Shown here piece by piece: positions 43,716 through 54,197 of a DNA stretch of 64,000 nt (positions within the stretch are counted from its first letter, which is position 1; every line of letters begins with the position of its first letter). The notes under the pieces are model-generated. The model did not search any database, was not told the DNA's origin, and worked only from the letters and a program-made list of their open reading frames with translations. Made by a program: the position numbers and the translations under genes. Origin of the DNA: Demequina litorisediminis (GTDB lineage: Bacteria > Actinomycetota > Actinomycetes > Actinomycetales > Demequinaceae). Location of the stretch: NCBI RefSeq assembly GCF_030161615.1, contig NZ_BSUN01000001.1, positions 1-64,000 on the forward strand, read 5' to 3'.

Positions 43716-44270
43716 TCAGCGCCTGCGTTTGGCGGCCTGCTCAGCCTCGGCCCAGAGCCGCTGCGCCGCCGTCGTACCACCCGTACCCACGGGCGCGGCC
43801 GCGCCCCGCCAGGCGTGCGCGATGGCGATCGCGAGGGCATCGGCCGCATCGGCCGGCTTGGGCACCTCGGTGAGCCCCAAGACCTTGGCGACCATGTAAC
43901 CCACCTGAGCCTTGCCTGCCCTGCCCTCGCCCGTGACCGCGGCCTTGACCTCGGACGGCGTGTAGAGCGTCACCGGCAGGCCCCTGCGCTGCGCGAGCAG
44001 CATCACCACGCCCGAGATCTGGGCCGTGCCCATCACCGTGGAGACATTCGCCTGAGCGAACACGCGCTCCAACGCGATCGCGTCGGGCCGATGCTCGTCG
44101 AGCACGCGCTCGATCGCGTCGGCAAGGCGTCCGATCCGCGCGGGAGTGTCCGCGGTCGACGGGCTCGTGGCCGCGCTCACGTGCACCAGCGACACTCGCC
44201 TGGCACCCGCGGCATCCACGATGCCGAGCCCGCAGCGCGTGAGCCCTGGGTCGACACCGAGGATGCGCAC
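43716..44270 (-). CDS. ruvC: Crossover junction endodeoxyribonuclease RuvC
   Basis: Holliday junction resolvase, 184 residues, frame intact. ILGVDPGLTRCGLGIVD carries the first catalytic Asp, AIALERVFAQANVSTVMGTAQ the Glu, and KPADAADALAIAIAHAW the final Asp pair. The GTG start lies 4 bases after the yebC stop. A direct pair of GCATCGGCC 9-mers lies inside the gene at 43837-43854. Confidence 0.95.
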   Translation of the reverse strand: MRILGVDPGLTRCGLGIVDAAGARRVSLVHVSAATSPSTADTPARIGRLADAIERVLDEHRPDAIALERVFAQANVSTVMGTAQISGVVMLLAQRRGLPVTLYTPSEVKAAVTGEGRAGKAQVGYMVAKVLGLTEVPKPADAADALAIAIAHAWRGAAAPVGTGGTTAAQRLWAEAEQAAKRRR

Positions 44271-44274
44271 GGAG

Positions 44275-45029
44275 TTACTCTGCGGCGGCCTCGAGGACCT
44301 CGTCGGAGGCGTCCATGTTGGCGTAGACGTTCTGAACGTCGTCGCAGTCCTCAAGCGCGTCGATGAGACGCAGCATCTTGCGCGCGCCGTCGACGTCGAG
44401 GTCCACCTTCATGGACGGCACCCACGCGGCCTCGGCCGAGTCGTAGTCGATGCCCGCATCCTGGAGCGCGGTACGCACGGCCACGACGTCGGTGGCCTCC
44501 GAGGTGATCTCGAACACGTCGCCGCCGTCCTCGATCTCCTCGGCGCCGGCCTCGAGGGTTGCCTCCATGAGCGCGTCCTCGGTGGTGCCCAGCCTTGGGA
44601 ACGACCACCTGGCCCTTGCGGGAGAAGAGGTAAGCGACCGAACCGGGGTCGGCGAGCGTGCCGTTGTTGCGGGTCAGCGCGGTGCGGACCTCCATGGCGG
44701 CGCGGTTGCGGTTGTCGGTGAGGCACTCGATCAGCATGGCCACGCCGTTGGGTCCGTAGCCCTCGTACATGATGGTTTCGTACTGCGCGCCACCGGCCTC
44801 CAGGCCAGAGCCACGCTTGACGGCGCGGTCGATGTTGTCGTTGGGGACCGACGACTTCTTCGCCTTCTGGATCGCGTCAAACAGCGTGGGGTTTCCGGCG
44901 GGGTCTCCACCACCCGTGCGGGCCGCGACTTCGATGTTCTTGATCGCCTTGGCAAACAGCCTTGCCGCGCTTGGCATCGATAACGGCCTTCTTGTGCTTG
45001 GTGGTGGCCCACTTGGAGTGACCGGACAC
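44275..45029 (-). CDS. YebC/TACO1-family regulatory or translation factor
   Basis: The 250-residue product begins [20 protein letters not shown] and contains KGSGL-like [35 protein letters not shown] and the acidic C-terminal domain. The family has been described both as DNA-binding regulators and as factors that ease ribosome stalling on prolines. Extra bases at 44958-44962 (RGKLFAKAI) and 44591-44595 (VPKLGTTED) break the frame. The GTG start has a GAGGAG ribosome site. Confidence 0.92.
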
Positions 45030-45092
45030 GTGTGCTCCTCGAATGACGGGTTCAGGACTGCCGACCAGTGTACTCAGGGCGAGGGGATGACC

Positions 45093-45471
45093 CTACGAGC
45101 CGATCAGCAGGATGGCCCAGCGGCCGATCGCGCCGAGCGCGCCCGCCCAGAGCAGGCTCGCAAGCGTGCCGATGATGAAACGCTCCGAGGCCTCCGACCG
45201 TGCCATGGGGTCCGTGTCCCGCAGGCTCTGGATAGCGGCCGAGACCCTTGATCGCCACCACGATGGCCACCCCTTCCGGCATCCCCACGAGGATGCACCC
45301 CGCCACCAGAAGTCTCTCCATGACGCCGACCCACATCCCGCCGCGCAGCAGGCCGGGCGTGGGGGCGATGGGTTCGATGCGCCTGAGTGCCCACGCCACC
45401 AGCGGCGCTCCGAGCCCCGCGGCGAGCGCGAGAGTGGCAACGCCGATGGCGACGGTGAGAGCGACGGTCAT
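45093..45471 (-). CDS. Small membrane protein partnered with the SatD-like gene
   Basis: A 125-residue protein with about three to four membrane segments (VALTVAIGVATLALAAGLG, LLVAGCILVGMPEGVAIVVA, IIGTLASLLWAGALGAIG). Its ATG overlaps the stop of the SatD-like gene as ATGA, so the two are coupled. One extra base at 45223-45227 breaks the frame at RYPELRDTDP. The conserved middle (GVMERLLVAGCILVGMPEGV) resembles proteins often found beside SatD homologues. Function unknown. Confidence 0.75.
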
Positions 45472-46105
45472 GATGACGGCACCGTACCCGAAGGGTCCGA
45501 CTCGACGCCGGCGTCCGTGACAAGCCGGGCCGCCAGCGGCCGCGCGGCCGCCTCCTCGTCGAGCATCGCCACGGCCGCGCGCTGGCTGACTGCCTGGGGC
45601 GAGATTGCCAGCGCCCTCGCCGCCTCGCGTCGCGTTGCTCCCCCGGCGAGCGCATCGGCCACCTGCCAGCCCGCCTCGGAACGGCGCCTCACCACGGCGC
45701 CGAGCAGTTGGAGGATCGCCGTGGCCTCGGCCGCGGCCGCCGGGCTTCCCCGGCGACCACCAACGGCACCGACTCTCCCCTGCCCCTGGCGCGCTCAACG
45801 GCGTCGCGGGCATGGACAAAGACGGGGCCTGAGCTCGCGCGCGACGACGGCCCGAGCGGGAGTTGGGCTCGTCCCACCCCGATGCCGACGGACCAGTCGC
45901 CCTCGCGCATGAGGCGCAGCGCGAGGTCCACAGCGGCATCGGCCGCGGTGAGCACGATCTGGACTTCATCGCCGACCGTGCGCTCAAGTGGCAGCGCGAT
46001 CGCCTCGCGCCACTGCTGGCTCCAGGGAGTCAGCGCAGTCAGGAGTTCCTCGACGCGCTCACCCGAGACGGTACTGGCGCGCTGATCGGCGGTGATGACG
46101 AACAT
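45468..46105 (-). CDS. SatD-family protein
   Basis: The 212-residue product starts MFVITADQRAS, has VGDEVQIVLT in the middle and a C-terminal helix-turn-helix-like part (EAARALAISPQAVSQRAAVA). SatD was first noted beside acid-tolerance genes of streptococci, and its role is unclear. A one-base loss at about 45743-45748 (EAPAAAAE expected) breaks the frame; this could be AGCTCC read as AGCCC. It is coupled to the downstream membrane protein gene. Confidence 0.75.
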
Positions 46106-46136
46106 GCAACAAGGCTAGAGCCTTGAAGCGCACGTA

Positions 46137-46657
46137 TCAAGGCTCCGTGCTTGATTCTCCGCGATCAAGGTCCGCCGCGTACCGCACGAGAGCCGCCGAG
46201 TACTGGGTAGACGCCACGGCACCGAGCGCCGCCTGCAGCGCCTCGGTGTGACGCCCCAGGTCATGCCGCGCGAGGGCAAGGAAGCCCGCCGCGGCGGGTG
46301 CAAGCGCCTCGCTGACGGACGTCGACTCGAGCAACGCCACCGCATCGGCCGGACGCCCCACGTTCCGCAGCGAACTCGCGAGCCTGAATGACCGCTTCAT
46401 CCGCCCGGCGCCCGCCAAGACCCGCCGCCAGAGCCCGCTCGTACAGGACGACGGCCTCCGCCTCGCGCCCCACGTAGTCGTGAGCGGACGCGACCTCGTA
46501 CAGCGCCGCGGCGTCGCCTGCCGGCCGGGCCTCGGCCAGCGCGTGCGCTCCGGCGATCACGCCCGCGACGTCGTCACGCTGCACGCCATCCCAGAAGGCC
46601 TCGACGCGCACCTCCCACACATCATCGGAAGGCTCCGCGCGCGTCGGTTGCTCCCAT
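46137..46657 (-). CDS. Tetratricopeptide-repeat protein
   Basis: A protein of about 172 residues made of TPR-like helices: AGDAAALYEVASAHDYVGRE, AEAVVLYERALAAGL, DEAVIQLASSLRNVGRPADA and GFLALARHDLGRHTEALQAA. It starts 1 base after the pdxT stop. Extra bases at 46630-46634 and 46381-46385 break the frame. A third likely site at the very end (GAGCCTTGA) means the true protein could continue a few residues to a TAG at 46115. Function unknown; position suggests co-expression with pdxT. Confidence 0.75.
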
Positions 46658-46658
46658 G

Positions 46659-47242
46659 TCAGATCAGGTCGAGCAGGTGCTGGTGTACGCGGAGCCTCGT
46701 CGGAGATCTCCGGGTGGAACGCCGTCGCGAGGCGCGAGCCGTACTGCACCGCCACCGCATGCTCCACACCGTCGCCTGCGACCGCAGTGGCGAGCACCTC
46801 CACCTCATCCGCGTAGGACTCGACCCAGGGCGCCCTGATGAACGTGGCGCGCATCGAGGAACCATCGGGCAGCCACGTCAACGACGCCTCGGCCGAGTCC
46901 ACCTGCCGTCCAAACGCGTTGCGGCGCACCGTCATGGGAATCGCCTCGAGCGTCTGCTGGCCCTCGATGCCGTCCACCAGATCGGTGGCGAGCAGGATCA
47001 TCCCGGCGCACGATCCCAGCACGGGAAGGCCAGCCTGGATCCGTTCCATCAGAAGGTCGCGCAAGTCAAAGGCGCGCAGCAACTTGTCGATGGTGGTCGA
47101 CTCGCCCCCGGGCAAGATGATCGCGTCGACCTGCTCGCTCGCGCGCCCTGCGCACCAGCGTCACGTCCGCGCCCAGGCTCGTCACCGCCGCGGCGTGCTC
47201 CCGCACGTCGCCCTGCAGCGCCAGCACTCCTACCGTCGTCAC
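46659..47242 (-). CDS. pdxT: Pyridoxal 5'-phosphate synthase glutaminase subunit PdxT
   Basis: Class I glutaminase that feeds ammonia to PdxS. The product of about 193 residues has VGVLALQGDVREH, LPGGESTTIDKLL, the nucleophile elbow GSCAGMILLA with the catalytic Cys, and AFHPEISDELRVHQH with the His and Glu. One extra base lies at 46693-46697, and a second shift at about 47135-47145 looks like a GAGC duplication. The GTG start overlaps the NUDIX stop as GTGA. Its partner pdxS lies one gene upstream. Confidence 0.93.
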
Positions 47243-47726
47243 TCGTTTGCCTCTCCCAAATCCATGGTCACGCCGTCCCACTCTAGAAACGGCGCCCAGT
47301 CCTCACGCAACTGCACGGGGAACACCTCGATCTGCGCAGCCGCGAGCCTCGGCGCGGGTCATCCATACCGTGTCGTCGATCGTGTCGAGCTCTGTCTCGG
47401 TCCAGGCAATGCCCGCGGTGGACTGCGCGTCCGCAAGGCGTGCCACGAAGTACACCTCGTGCTGAATGTACGGCCGCGACTGGAAGTCAAACAGCGCGGT
47501 GCGATCCCAGACGGGGCCGCGCAGCGCCTCCACGGGGACCACCAGGCCGGTCTCCTCCGTCAGGCTCGCGTGCGGCGGCCTCGGCGGCGCTCTCCCCCGG
47601 CTCAATGCCACCCCCGGGGGTGAACCACCAGGACCGCTCAGGCCGATGCGAGTCGTGAGCCCGCATCACCAGCAGCCGACCCTCGTCGTCAAGCAGCAGC
47701 ACCCTGGCGCCCTCGCGCCTGATCAC
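47239..47726 (-). CDS. NUDIX hydrolase
   Basis: The 161-residue product has a complete Nudix box: GGGIEPGESAAEAA followed by RELTEETGL. It cleaves a nucleoside diphosphate linked to an unknown group. Extra bases at 47562-47566 (inside the Nudix box) and 47345-47349 break the frame; the 3n+2 length agrees. It is wedged between pdxS and pdxT and is translationally coupled to pdxT. Confidence 0.9.
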
Positions 47727-47752
47727 CTGCGGCTCGCCCCCGGAGAAGAGGA

Positions 47753-47789
47753 GACGGCCGATGCAGAGCCTCTCCCCGCATCGGCCGTC
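47753..47789 (-). terminator. Hairpin after pdxS built from an inverted pair of GCATCGGCC
   Basis: Perfect 12-bp arms GACGGCCGATGC (47753-47764) and GCATCGGCCGTC (47778-47789) with a 13-base loop lie 19 bases after the pdxS stop and before the NUDIX start. A pyrimidine-rich stretch follows on the minus strand. Both arms are copies of the over-represented 9-mer, as seen for uptake-sequence terminators in other bacteria. Confidence 0.75.
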
Positions 47790-47807
47790 ATCTCTGTCCT
47801 CGCTGAC

Positions 47808-48714
47808 TTACCAGCCGCGCTCGGCGAGGCGGTGCGGCTCGGGAACCTCGTCAACGTTGATGCCGACCATGGCCTCACCGAGGCCGCGCGACACGTCGGC
47901 GATCACGGCGGGGTCGTCGTAGAACGTGGTGGCCTTGACGATGGCCGCGGCACGCGACGCCGGGTCACCGGACTTGAAGATGCCGGAGCCCACGAACACG
48001 CCCTCGGCGCCGAGCCTGCATCATCATCGCGGCGTCCGCGGGGGTGGCGATGCCGCCGGCGGTGAACGTCACGACGGGCGCTTGCCGGTCTCGGCGACCT
48101 CCTGCACGAGCGGCAGCGGCGCCTGCAGTTCCTTGGCGGCGACGTACAGGCTCGTCCTTGGGAAGCGAGGTGAGGCGAGCGATCTCCGCGCGCAGGGTGC
48201 GCATGTGCGTGGTGGCGTTCGACACGTCACCGGTGCCGGCCTCACCCTTCGAGCGGATCATGGCCGCGCCCTCGGAGATGCGACGCAGCGCCTCGCCAAG
48301 GTTGGTGGCACCGCACACGAACGGCACGGTGAACTGCCACTTGTCGATGTGGTGCGCGTAGTCGGCGGGGGTCAGAACCTCGGACTCGTCGATGTAGTCC
48401 ACGCCAAGGCTCTGGAGCACCTGCGCCTCGACGAAGTGACCGATGCGGGCCTTCGCCATGACGGGAATCGAGACGGCGTCGATGATGCCGGCGATGAGGT
48501 CCGGGTCAGACATCCGGGCCACGCCACCCTGCGCGCGGATGTCTGCGGGGACACGCTCGAGGGCCATGACGGCCACGGCGCCCGCGTCCTCGGCGATCTT
48601 CGCCTGCTCCGGGGTGACGACGTCCATGATCACGCCGCCCTTGAGCATCTCGGCCATGCCGCGCTTGACGAGGTCGGTTCCGACCTTGGGGGTGGTCTCG
48701 GCGGTGTCGCTCAT
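47808..48714 (-). CDS. pdxS: Pyridoxal 5'-phosphate synthase subunit PdxS
   Basis: Synthase subunit making PLP from ribose 5-phosphate, glyceraldehyde 3-phosphate and ammonia. The 301-residue TIM barrel has [32 protein letters not shown], the catalytic Lys in [13 protein letters not shown], and [20 protein letters not shown]. Three shifts occur: extra bases at 48148-48152 and 48013-48017, and a lost T at about 48077-48082 (GKLPVVTF, AGCTG read as AGCG). The net +1 fits. The ATG overlaps the pimA stop. Confidence 0.94.
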
Positions 48715-49893
48715 GCCTGATGCTTCCTTGGCTTCTCGAGGTGCGGAGGTGTGCTGAACCCTCCCGCGGGAACAGGCTCCGCGTCCAGTCTAATGGCGTC
48801 GCGGTACGTCTCTTCGATCCTGGGTGCCACCTGCTGCCAGTCGAACGTCAGGGCTCGCTGCTGGCCGCGTTCGGCGAGCGCCGCGCGCGCCTGAGGGTCG
48901 TCGAGCAGGGCCGTGACACGGGCCGCCAGTTCCACCGAATCCCCCACGGTGTGCAGGGCGGCACCCACCTCGCCGTCGGCGTCCGTGGCGACGTCGCGGA
49001 ACGCGACGAGGTCGCTGGCCACTACGGCAGCGCCCGCCGCCATCGCCTCGACCAGGACGATGCCGAAGCTCTCTCCGCCGGTGTTGGGCGCGCAGTACAC
49101 GTCGACCGACGCCATGAAGCGTGCCTTCATGCCCTCGTCGAGTTCGCCGACCACCTCGGCGCCCGCGCGCGCCGCTCGCGCGGCAACGCGGTCGGAGAAG
49201 CGGCCTGCGACCAGGAATCGGGCACGCGGGTAACGGGCGCGCACATGCGGGATGGCGCCGAGGTACTCCTCGAGTCCCTTGCGCGGCTCGTCCATCCTGC
49301 CCAGGATGCCGATGGTCGGCGCCTGGCGCGTACCCGTCCATTCGCCACGGGGCTCGGCGACCACGTACTCCTCGGTGTCGACGCCGTTGGGGATGATGTG
49401 CGTCGCCGCCACCCCCAGGTGCTCCTTGACAGTGCGGTCCGCCGACGGGGACACCGCAATGCGCGCATCGAGTTCCTCGTAGCCGGGCTTGATGAAGGGC
49501 TTCGCGATGCGCATCATGCGCGAATGGTCGTTCGAGGTGTGAAAGGTCGCGACGGTGGGGCCGAGGCGCGCCCACATCGCGATCACCGACAGTGACATGG
49601 TGCCGGGCTCGTGCAGGTGGACCACGTCGAAATTGCCGTCGCGCAGCCAGATGCGGACGCGTGCCGCGGCGATGGGGCCGAACTTCACGCGCGCGACCGA
49701 GCCGTTGTAGTGCACGGGAATCGACTTGCCTGCGATGGAGACATAGTCGGGAACCGCGGTGTCCGGGGATCCGGGGGCGATGACGGAGACCTCATGCCCT
49801 CGCTCCATCAGGATTTCTGCGAGGTCCATGATGTGCAGTTGCACTCCGCCGGGACGGTCAAAGCCTATACGGACAGACGATGCCGATTCTCAT
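48711..49893 (-). CDS. pimA: Phosphatidylinositol mannosyltransferase PimA-like (GT4)
   Basis: Transfers mannose from GDP-mannose to phosphatidylinositol, the first PIM step. The 393-residue protein begins [20 protein letters not shown], with the Gly-Gly donor loop, and has [40 protein letters not shown] and the E-x7-E motif [16 protein letters not shown]. One extra base at 49862-49866, in the CPYSFDR codons, truncates the raw frame after 11 codons. It overlaps patA by ATGA. The context (pgsA, patA) supports the assignment. Confidence 0.92.
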
Positions 49894-50786
49894 GATGTCC
49901 ACCCGAACCTCTGCAGCATGTGCCAGTCGGCCGGATGAGCGGCAATCATGTCTCCCATCCAGGTGGCCCACTGCTGACTCAGGGCAGCGACGCGTTCATC
50001 GCGCGGCACGTCAAGATCGCTGGCATCCAGCGCGGCGCCGAAGCTCAGCACCACGCCCCAAGGCGACCCTGCCGCACGGCGGCGGGCGCCGTGCAAGGGT
50101 TCGTAGCGCACGTGCACGGGAACGAGAGGTGCACCCGTGGCGACCGAGAGCGCGGCCGGTCCCGGTGCCACCTTGACCCCGTGACCCCACATCGTGACCT
50201 CGACGCCCGAGCCGGAGAGGTCACGATCAGCCAGCAAGCAAATCAGGGTGCGCTCGTTCTTAGCGATGCGGATCAGTTCACGGAACGTCGCGCCGCCCTC
50301 ATGCCCCAGCACCCGGATTCCGACGTCCTCACGCATCGCCACGAACCGGTCATACATCTCGCGCGGCTTGAGCACCTCTGCCACCGCCGTGACGGGGATG
50401 ATGCGGGGCGACGCGTAGGCGCCCACAAGGTCCCAGTTGCCGCTGTGCGACAGGACGGCCACCACGCCCGTGGGCGAGGTCGTCAGGAGTTCCTGAACCG
50501 GCTCGTAGCCCTCAAGCCGCACCCGGGCGTCCACCTGGGAGGCGCTGAAGCGATCGAGGGTCAGCGCCTCCGCGTAGTAGCGCGAGACCGACTGCAACGA
50601 CTCCTTGGACAGATCACGCAGGGCGGACCCCGTCAGCCCGGTGACCCGGTGGAGGTTGTCCTCGAGCCGACGCACCGCCTTGCCAGGCCGATGCCACGCG
50701 AGGGTGGCGCCGACGGAAGCCAGGACACGTACGGCGCCGACGGGGAGCACGCGAGACGCGCGCCATGCGGTGAGAAGGGCGTTCAT
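49890..50786 (-). CDS. patA: PIM acyltransferase PatA-like (lysophospholipid acyltransferase family)
   Basis: An intact 298-residue protein of the LpxL/HtrB family, with the HX4D catalytic motif in LSHSGNWDLVGAY and RDLSGSGVEVTMWG further on. In Mycobacterium the enzyme at this locus acylates the mannose of PIM1/PIM2. It is coupled on both sides: its ATG overlaps the pgsA stop and its stop overlaps the pimA start. Confidence 0.9.
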   Translation of the reverse strand: MNALLTAWRASRVLPVGAVRVLASVGATLAWHRPGKAVRRLEDNLHRVTGLTGSALRDLSKESLQSVSRYYAEALTLDRFSASQVDARVRLEGYEPVQELLTTSPTGVVAVLSHSGNWDLVGAYASPRIIPVTAVAEVLKPREMYDRFVAMREDVGIRVLGHEGGATFRELIRIAKNERTLICLLADRDLSGSGVEVTMWGHGVKVAPGPAALSVATGAPLVPVHVRYEPLHGARRRAAGSPWGVVLSFGAALDASDLDVPRDERVAALSQQWATWMGDMIAAHPADWHMLQRFGWTS

Positions 50787-51463
50787 CGAGCGGTCGTGTC
50801 ACCCTCGGCAACGTCCGCCTGGCGTGCACTCACAGCGTCACCAGGAGTCGCGAGGCGGTGGTCCTTCGCATTCTCGCGCATCACGATCAGCGTGCGCTGG
50901 ACCACGGTGACGGCGGCCGCCACGGCAAGCAGGTAGAGCACCCAGGTGAGCACCCACAGCGGCAGGCCAAGGCCCACCAGGGCCGTCGCGAGCAGGCCGA
51001 TCACAAGGCGGTCGGAACGCTCGGCGATGCCACCCTTCGCGTCGATCCCGAGACCCTCCGCGCGCGCACGGGCGTACGGGACGAACGAGCCGAGCGTGAG
51101 GCACAAGAGCGCGGCAAGCGCCGTCGCGGGCTCGTCCACACGGAACGTCCACACGAGGGCGCCGAAGATGGCCGCATCGGCCACGCGGTCCAGCGTCGAG
51201 TCAAGGTACGCCCCCAGGCGGCTGGACTTGCCCGAGAGGCGCGCCATGGTGCCATCGAGCATGTCGGTCACCACAAAGAAGGTGATGAACAGCACGCCCC
51301 AGAACAGCCAGACGCCGCCGCGCGGGAAGAAGAAGCAGGCGCCGAACACCACACCGAGGGTGCCGATGATGGTCACCGCGTTGGGGTGAATACCGAGGCG
51401 TAGCAGCCCCTTGGCGGGGGCGGACCACAGCCGGCCCATGAACGGGCGCAGCCAACCGAGCAT
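50783..51463 (-). CDS. pgsA: Phosphatidylinositol phosphate synthase (CDP-alcohol phosphatidyltransferase)
   Basis: The 226-residue membrane enzyme joins CDP-diacylglycerol and inositol phosphate. The signature D-x2-DG-x2-AR-x8-G-x3-D-x3-D is complete in DMLDGTMARLSGKSS and RLGAYLDSTLDRVAD. There are about five membrane segments, and the C-terminal tail is hydrophilic. The frame is intact. Start and stop both overlap neighbouring genes, placing it in the HIT-pgsA-patA-pimA operon. Confidence 0.92.
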   Translation of the reverse strand: MLGWLRPFMGRLWSAPAKGLLRLGIHPNAVTIIGTLGVVFGACFFFPRGGVWLFWGVLFITFFVVTDMLDGTMARLSGKSSRLGAYLDSTLDRVADAAIFGALVWTFRVDEPATALAALLCLTLGSFVPYARARAEGLGIDAKGGIAERSDRLVIGLLATALVGLGLPLWVLTWVLYLLAVAAAVTVVQRTLIVMRENAKDHRLATPGDAVSARQADVAEGDTTAR

Positions 51464-52015
51464 CAGGCCACCTCGCCCCACGCGGCCGAGACCTTGGCCC
51501 ACGTGTCATCGAGGAGCCTCGGGAAGCGCCTTCGTCTTGCCGATGATCGGCAGGAAGTTGGAGTCACCCATCCACCGTGGCACCACGTGCTGGTGCAGGT
51601 GCTCCGCGATGCCTGCTCCCCCAATGGCGCCCTGGTTCATACCGATGTTGAAGCCCTGGGTGCCGGAGACCTCGGACAGGACTCGCATGGCCCGCTGCGT
51701 CAGCACGCCCATCTCGTCGCGTTCCGCATCCGTGGCGTCCGTGTACCAGCCGATGTGGCGGTACGGGCAGACCATGAGGTGGCCGGGGTTGTACGGGTAC
51801 AGGTTCAGCACCACGTAACAGTGCTCACCCCGGTGCACCACGAGCGCGTCGCGATCGGGCATCTCGAGCTTGGCGCACAGCGGGCAGTCGTGGCTGCCCT
51901 TGTACTCCTCGCGCGACTTGCCGTCCTCGATGTACGCCATGCGATGAGGCGTCCACAGGCGCTCGAAGCCGTCCGGCTCGCCGCCCATCTGTTCGCCGTT
52001 GACGATCTCAGGCAC
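51463..52015 (-). CDS. HIT-domain protein (Ap4A phosphorylase-like)
   Basis: The 183-residue product has CPLCAKLEMPDRDALVVHRG, the central YPYNPGHLMVCPYRH and the histidine triad AEHLHQHVVPRW. The homologue at this locus in Mycobacterium (Rv2613c) is an Ap4A phosphorylase, so a similar activity is likely. One extra base at 51515-51519 shifts the frame near the end (ALPELLDDTW). The GTG start lies 4 bases after the thrS stop. Confidence 0.9.
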
Positions 52016-52018
52016 GCG

Positions 52019-54020
52019 TTACACCTGCGCCTTGGACCGGACGGCCTCCACGATGCGAGCCACGGCATCGGCCACCGGCACGCCGTTGTCCTGGCTGCCG
52101 TCGCGGAATCGGAACGAGACGGCGCCTGCCTCCGCGTCATCGCCTCCGGCGATGAGGGTGAAGGGGATCTTGTCCTTGGACGCGGTGCGGATCTTCTTGG
52201 GGAAGCGCTCGTCCGAATCGTCGAGCTCAACGCGGATGCCTGCGGCCTTCGCCTGCGCCACGACATCGGCCATGTAGTCGTTGAAGGCCTCCGCCACCGG
52301 GATGGCACGCACCTGAACAGGTGACAACCACACCGGGAAGGCGCCCGCGTAGTGCTCGGTCAGGATCGCGAAGAAGCGCTCGATCGAACCGAACAAGGCG
52401 CGGTGAATCATGACAGGACGCTGGCGGGTGTTGTCCGGCGCGGTGTACTCGAGCTCGAAGCGCTCGGGCAGGTTGAAGTCGAGCCTGGATGGTCGACATC
52501 TGCCACGAGCGGCCGATGGCGTCGCGGGTCTGCACGGAGATCTTGGGGCCGTAGAACGCGGCGCCGCCCGGGTCGGGAACGAGCTCGAGCCCGGAGGCCT
52601 CGGCGACCTCACGCAGCGTGTCGGTGGCCTCCTCCCAGATCTCGTCGTCGCCGACCGACTTCTCCGGGTTCTTGGTCGACAGGCTCGAGGTAGAAGTCCT
52701 CGAGGCCGTAGTCCTTCAGAAGTCCCAGCACGAAGTCGAGAGTCTTGGTGAGCTCGTCCTTCATCTGGTCGCGCGTGCAGTAGATGTGCGCGTCGTCCTG
52801 GGTGAAACCGCGGGCACGAGTGAGGCCGTGCACCACGCCCGACTTCTCGTAGCGGTAGACGGTGCCGAACTCGAACATGCGCAGCGGCAGTTCGCGGTAC
52901 GAGCGTCCGCGCGCGTCGAAGATCAGGTTGTGCATCGGGCAGTTCATGGGCTTCAGGTAGTAGTCCTGGCCCTGCTTGGTGATGTTCCCCGCAGAGTCGC
53001 GCTCCTCATCGAGGTGCATGGGCGGATACATGCCATCCGCGTACCAGTCGAGGTGCCCGGAGATCTCGTACAGGCGCGACTTGGTGGCGTGAGGGGTGAC
53101 CACGAACTCGTAGCCCTCCTCGATGTGACGCCTGCGCGAGTACTCCTCCATCTCGGTGCGGATGATGCCGCCCTTGGGGTGGAAGACCGCCAGGCCCGAG
53201 CCGATGGCGTCGGGGAACGAGAACAGGTCGAGGCTCGGTGCCGAGCCTTGCGGTGGTCGCGGCGCTCGGCCTCTGCGAGCCGTTCCTTGTAGGCGGTCAG
53301 GCTCGTCCTTGGTGGGCCAGGCCGTGCCGTAGACGCGCTGAAGCCTGGGGGTTCTTCTCGTTGCCCTTCCAGTACGCCGCCGCGGAGCGCATGAGCGACC
53401 AGCCGTTGGCGAGCACCTTGGTGTTGGGCACGTGCGGCCCGCGGCACAGGTCACCCCAGGCACGCTCGCCGCCGCGGCGCACGTTGTCGTAGATGGTGAT
53501 GTCGCCCTCACCGATCTCTACCGATGCACCCTCGGCGCCTTCGGTGTCGTGGGTCAGGAGCCTCGCACTTGTAGGGCTCGTGAGCGAGGCTCTGCGAGCG
53601 CCTCCTCGCGCGTCACCTCGCGGCGCACAAAGGTCTGCCCCTCCTTAACGATGCGCTGCATCGCCTTCTCCAGCTTCTTGAGGTCCTCCGGGGTGAAGGG
53701 GGTCTCGACGTCGAAGTCGTAGTAGAAGCCGTTCTCGACGGGAGGACCCACGCCCAGGCTTGGCGTCAGGGTTCACCTGCTGCACCGCCTGCGCGAGCAC
53801 GTGTGCGGTCGAGTGGCGCAGCACCATGAGACCGTCGGGCTCGCCAATGGTGACGGCCTCGACCGTGGCGCCCTCGGGGACCTCGCGAGCAAGGTCCCAC
53901 AGCCGCCCGTCGACGCGCATGACGAGCACGTCGCGCCGCTCGCCGTAGAGGTCGGTGCCCGTCGTACCGGCGGTCAGGCTCTCGCTCGTCGCCGTCGATG
54001 GTCGCATGCAGGCTGGGCAC
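52019..54020 (-). CDS. thrS: Threonyl-tRNA synthetase
   Basis: Class II synthetase of 663 residues with TGS, editing ([29 protein letters not shown]), catalytic and anticodon-binding domains. Motif 2 is [15 protein letters not shown], the zinc Cys is in PMNCPMHN, and motif 3 is [11 protein letters not shown]. It is the most heavily broken gene here, with ten extra bases at 53976, 53756, 53587, 53559, 53342, 53299, 53243, 53231, 52681 and 52482 (first bases). Their sum matches the 3n+1 length. The start is GTG after AAGGAGA. Three intact AGCT also remain. Confidence 0.95.
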
Positions 54021-54197
54021 CAGGGGTCTCCTTGAAAGGGTTGTGCGCGCATGACAGCGCGCGGTCGGTCCCCACGATGCTACCGACCCCGGCGGCCTGC
54101 GGGCACGTTCGTGCGGCCGATGCGCGGGTCGGGGACATCCCCGGTCTCACCCCGGCACCGGCTACCGTGGGCCTACCTCGACCATCGGAGCCGCCCC

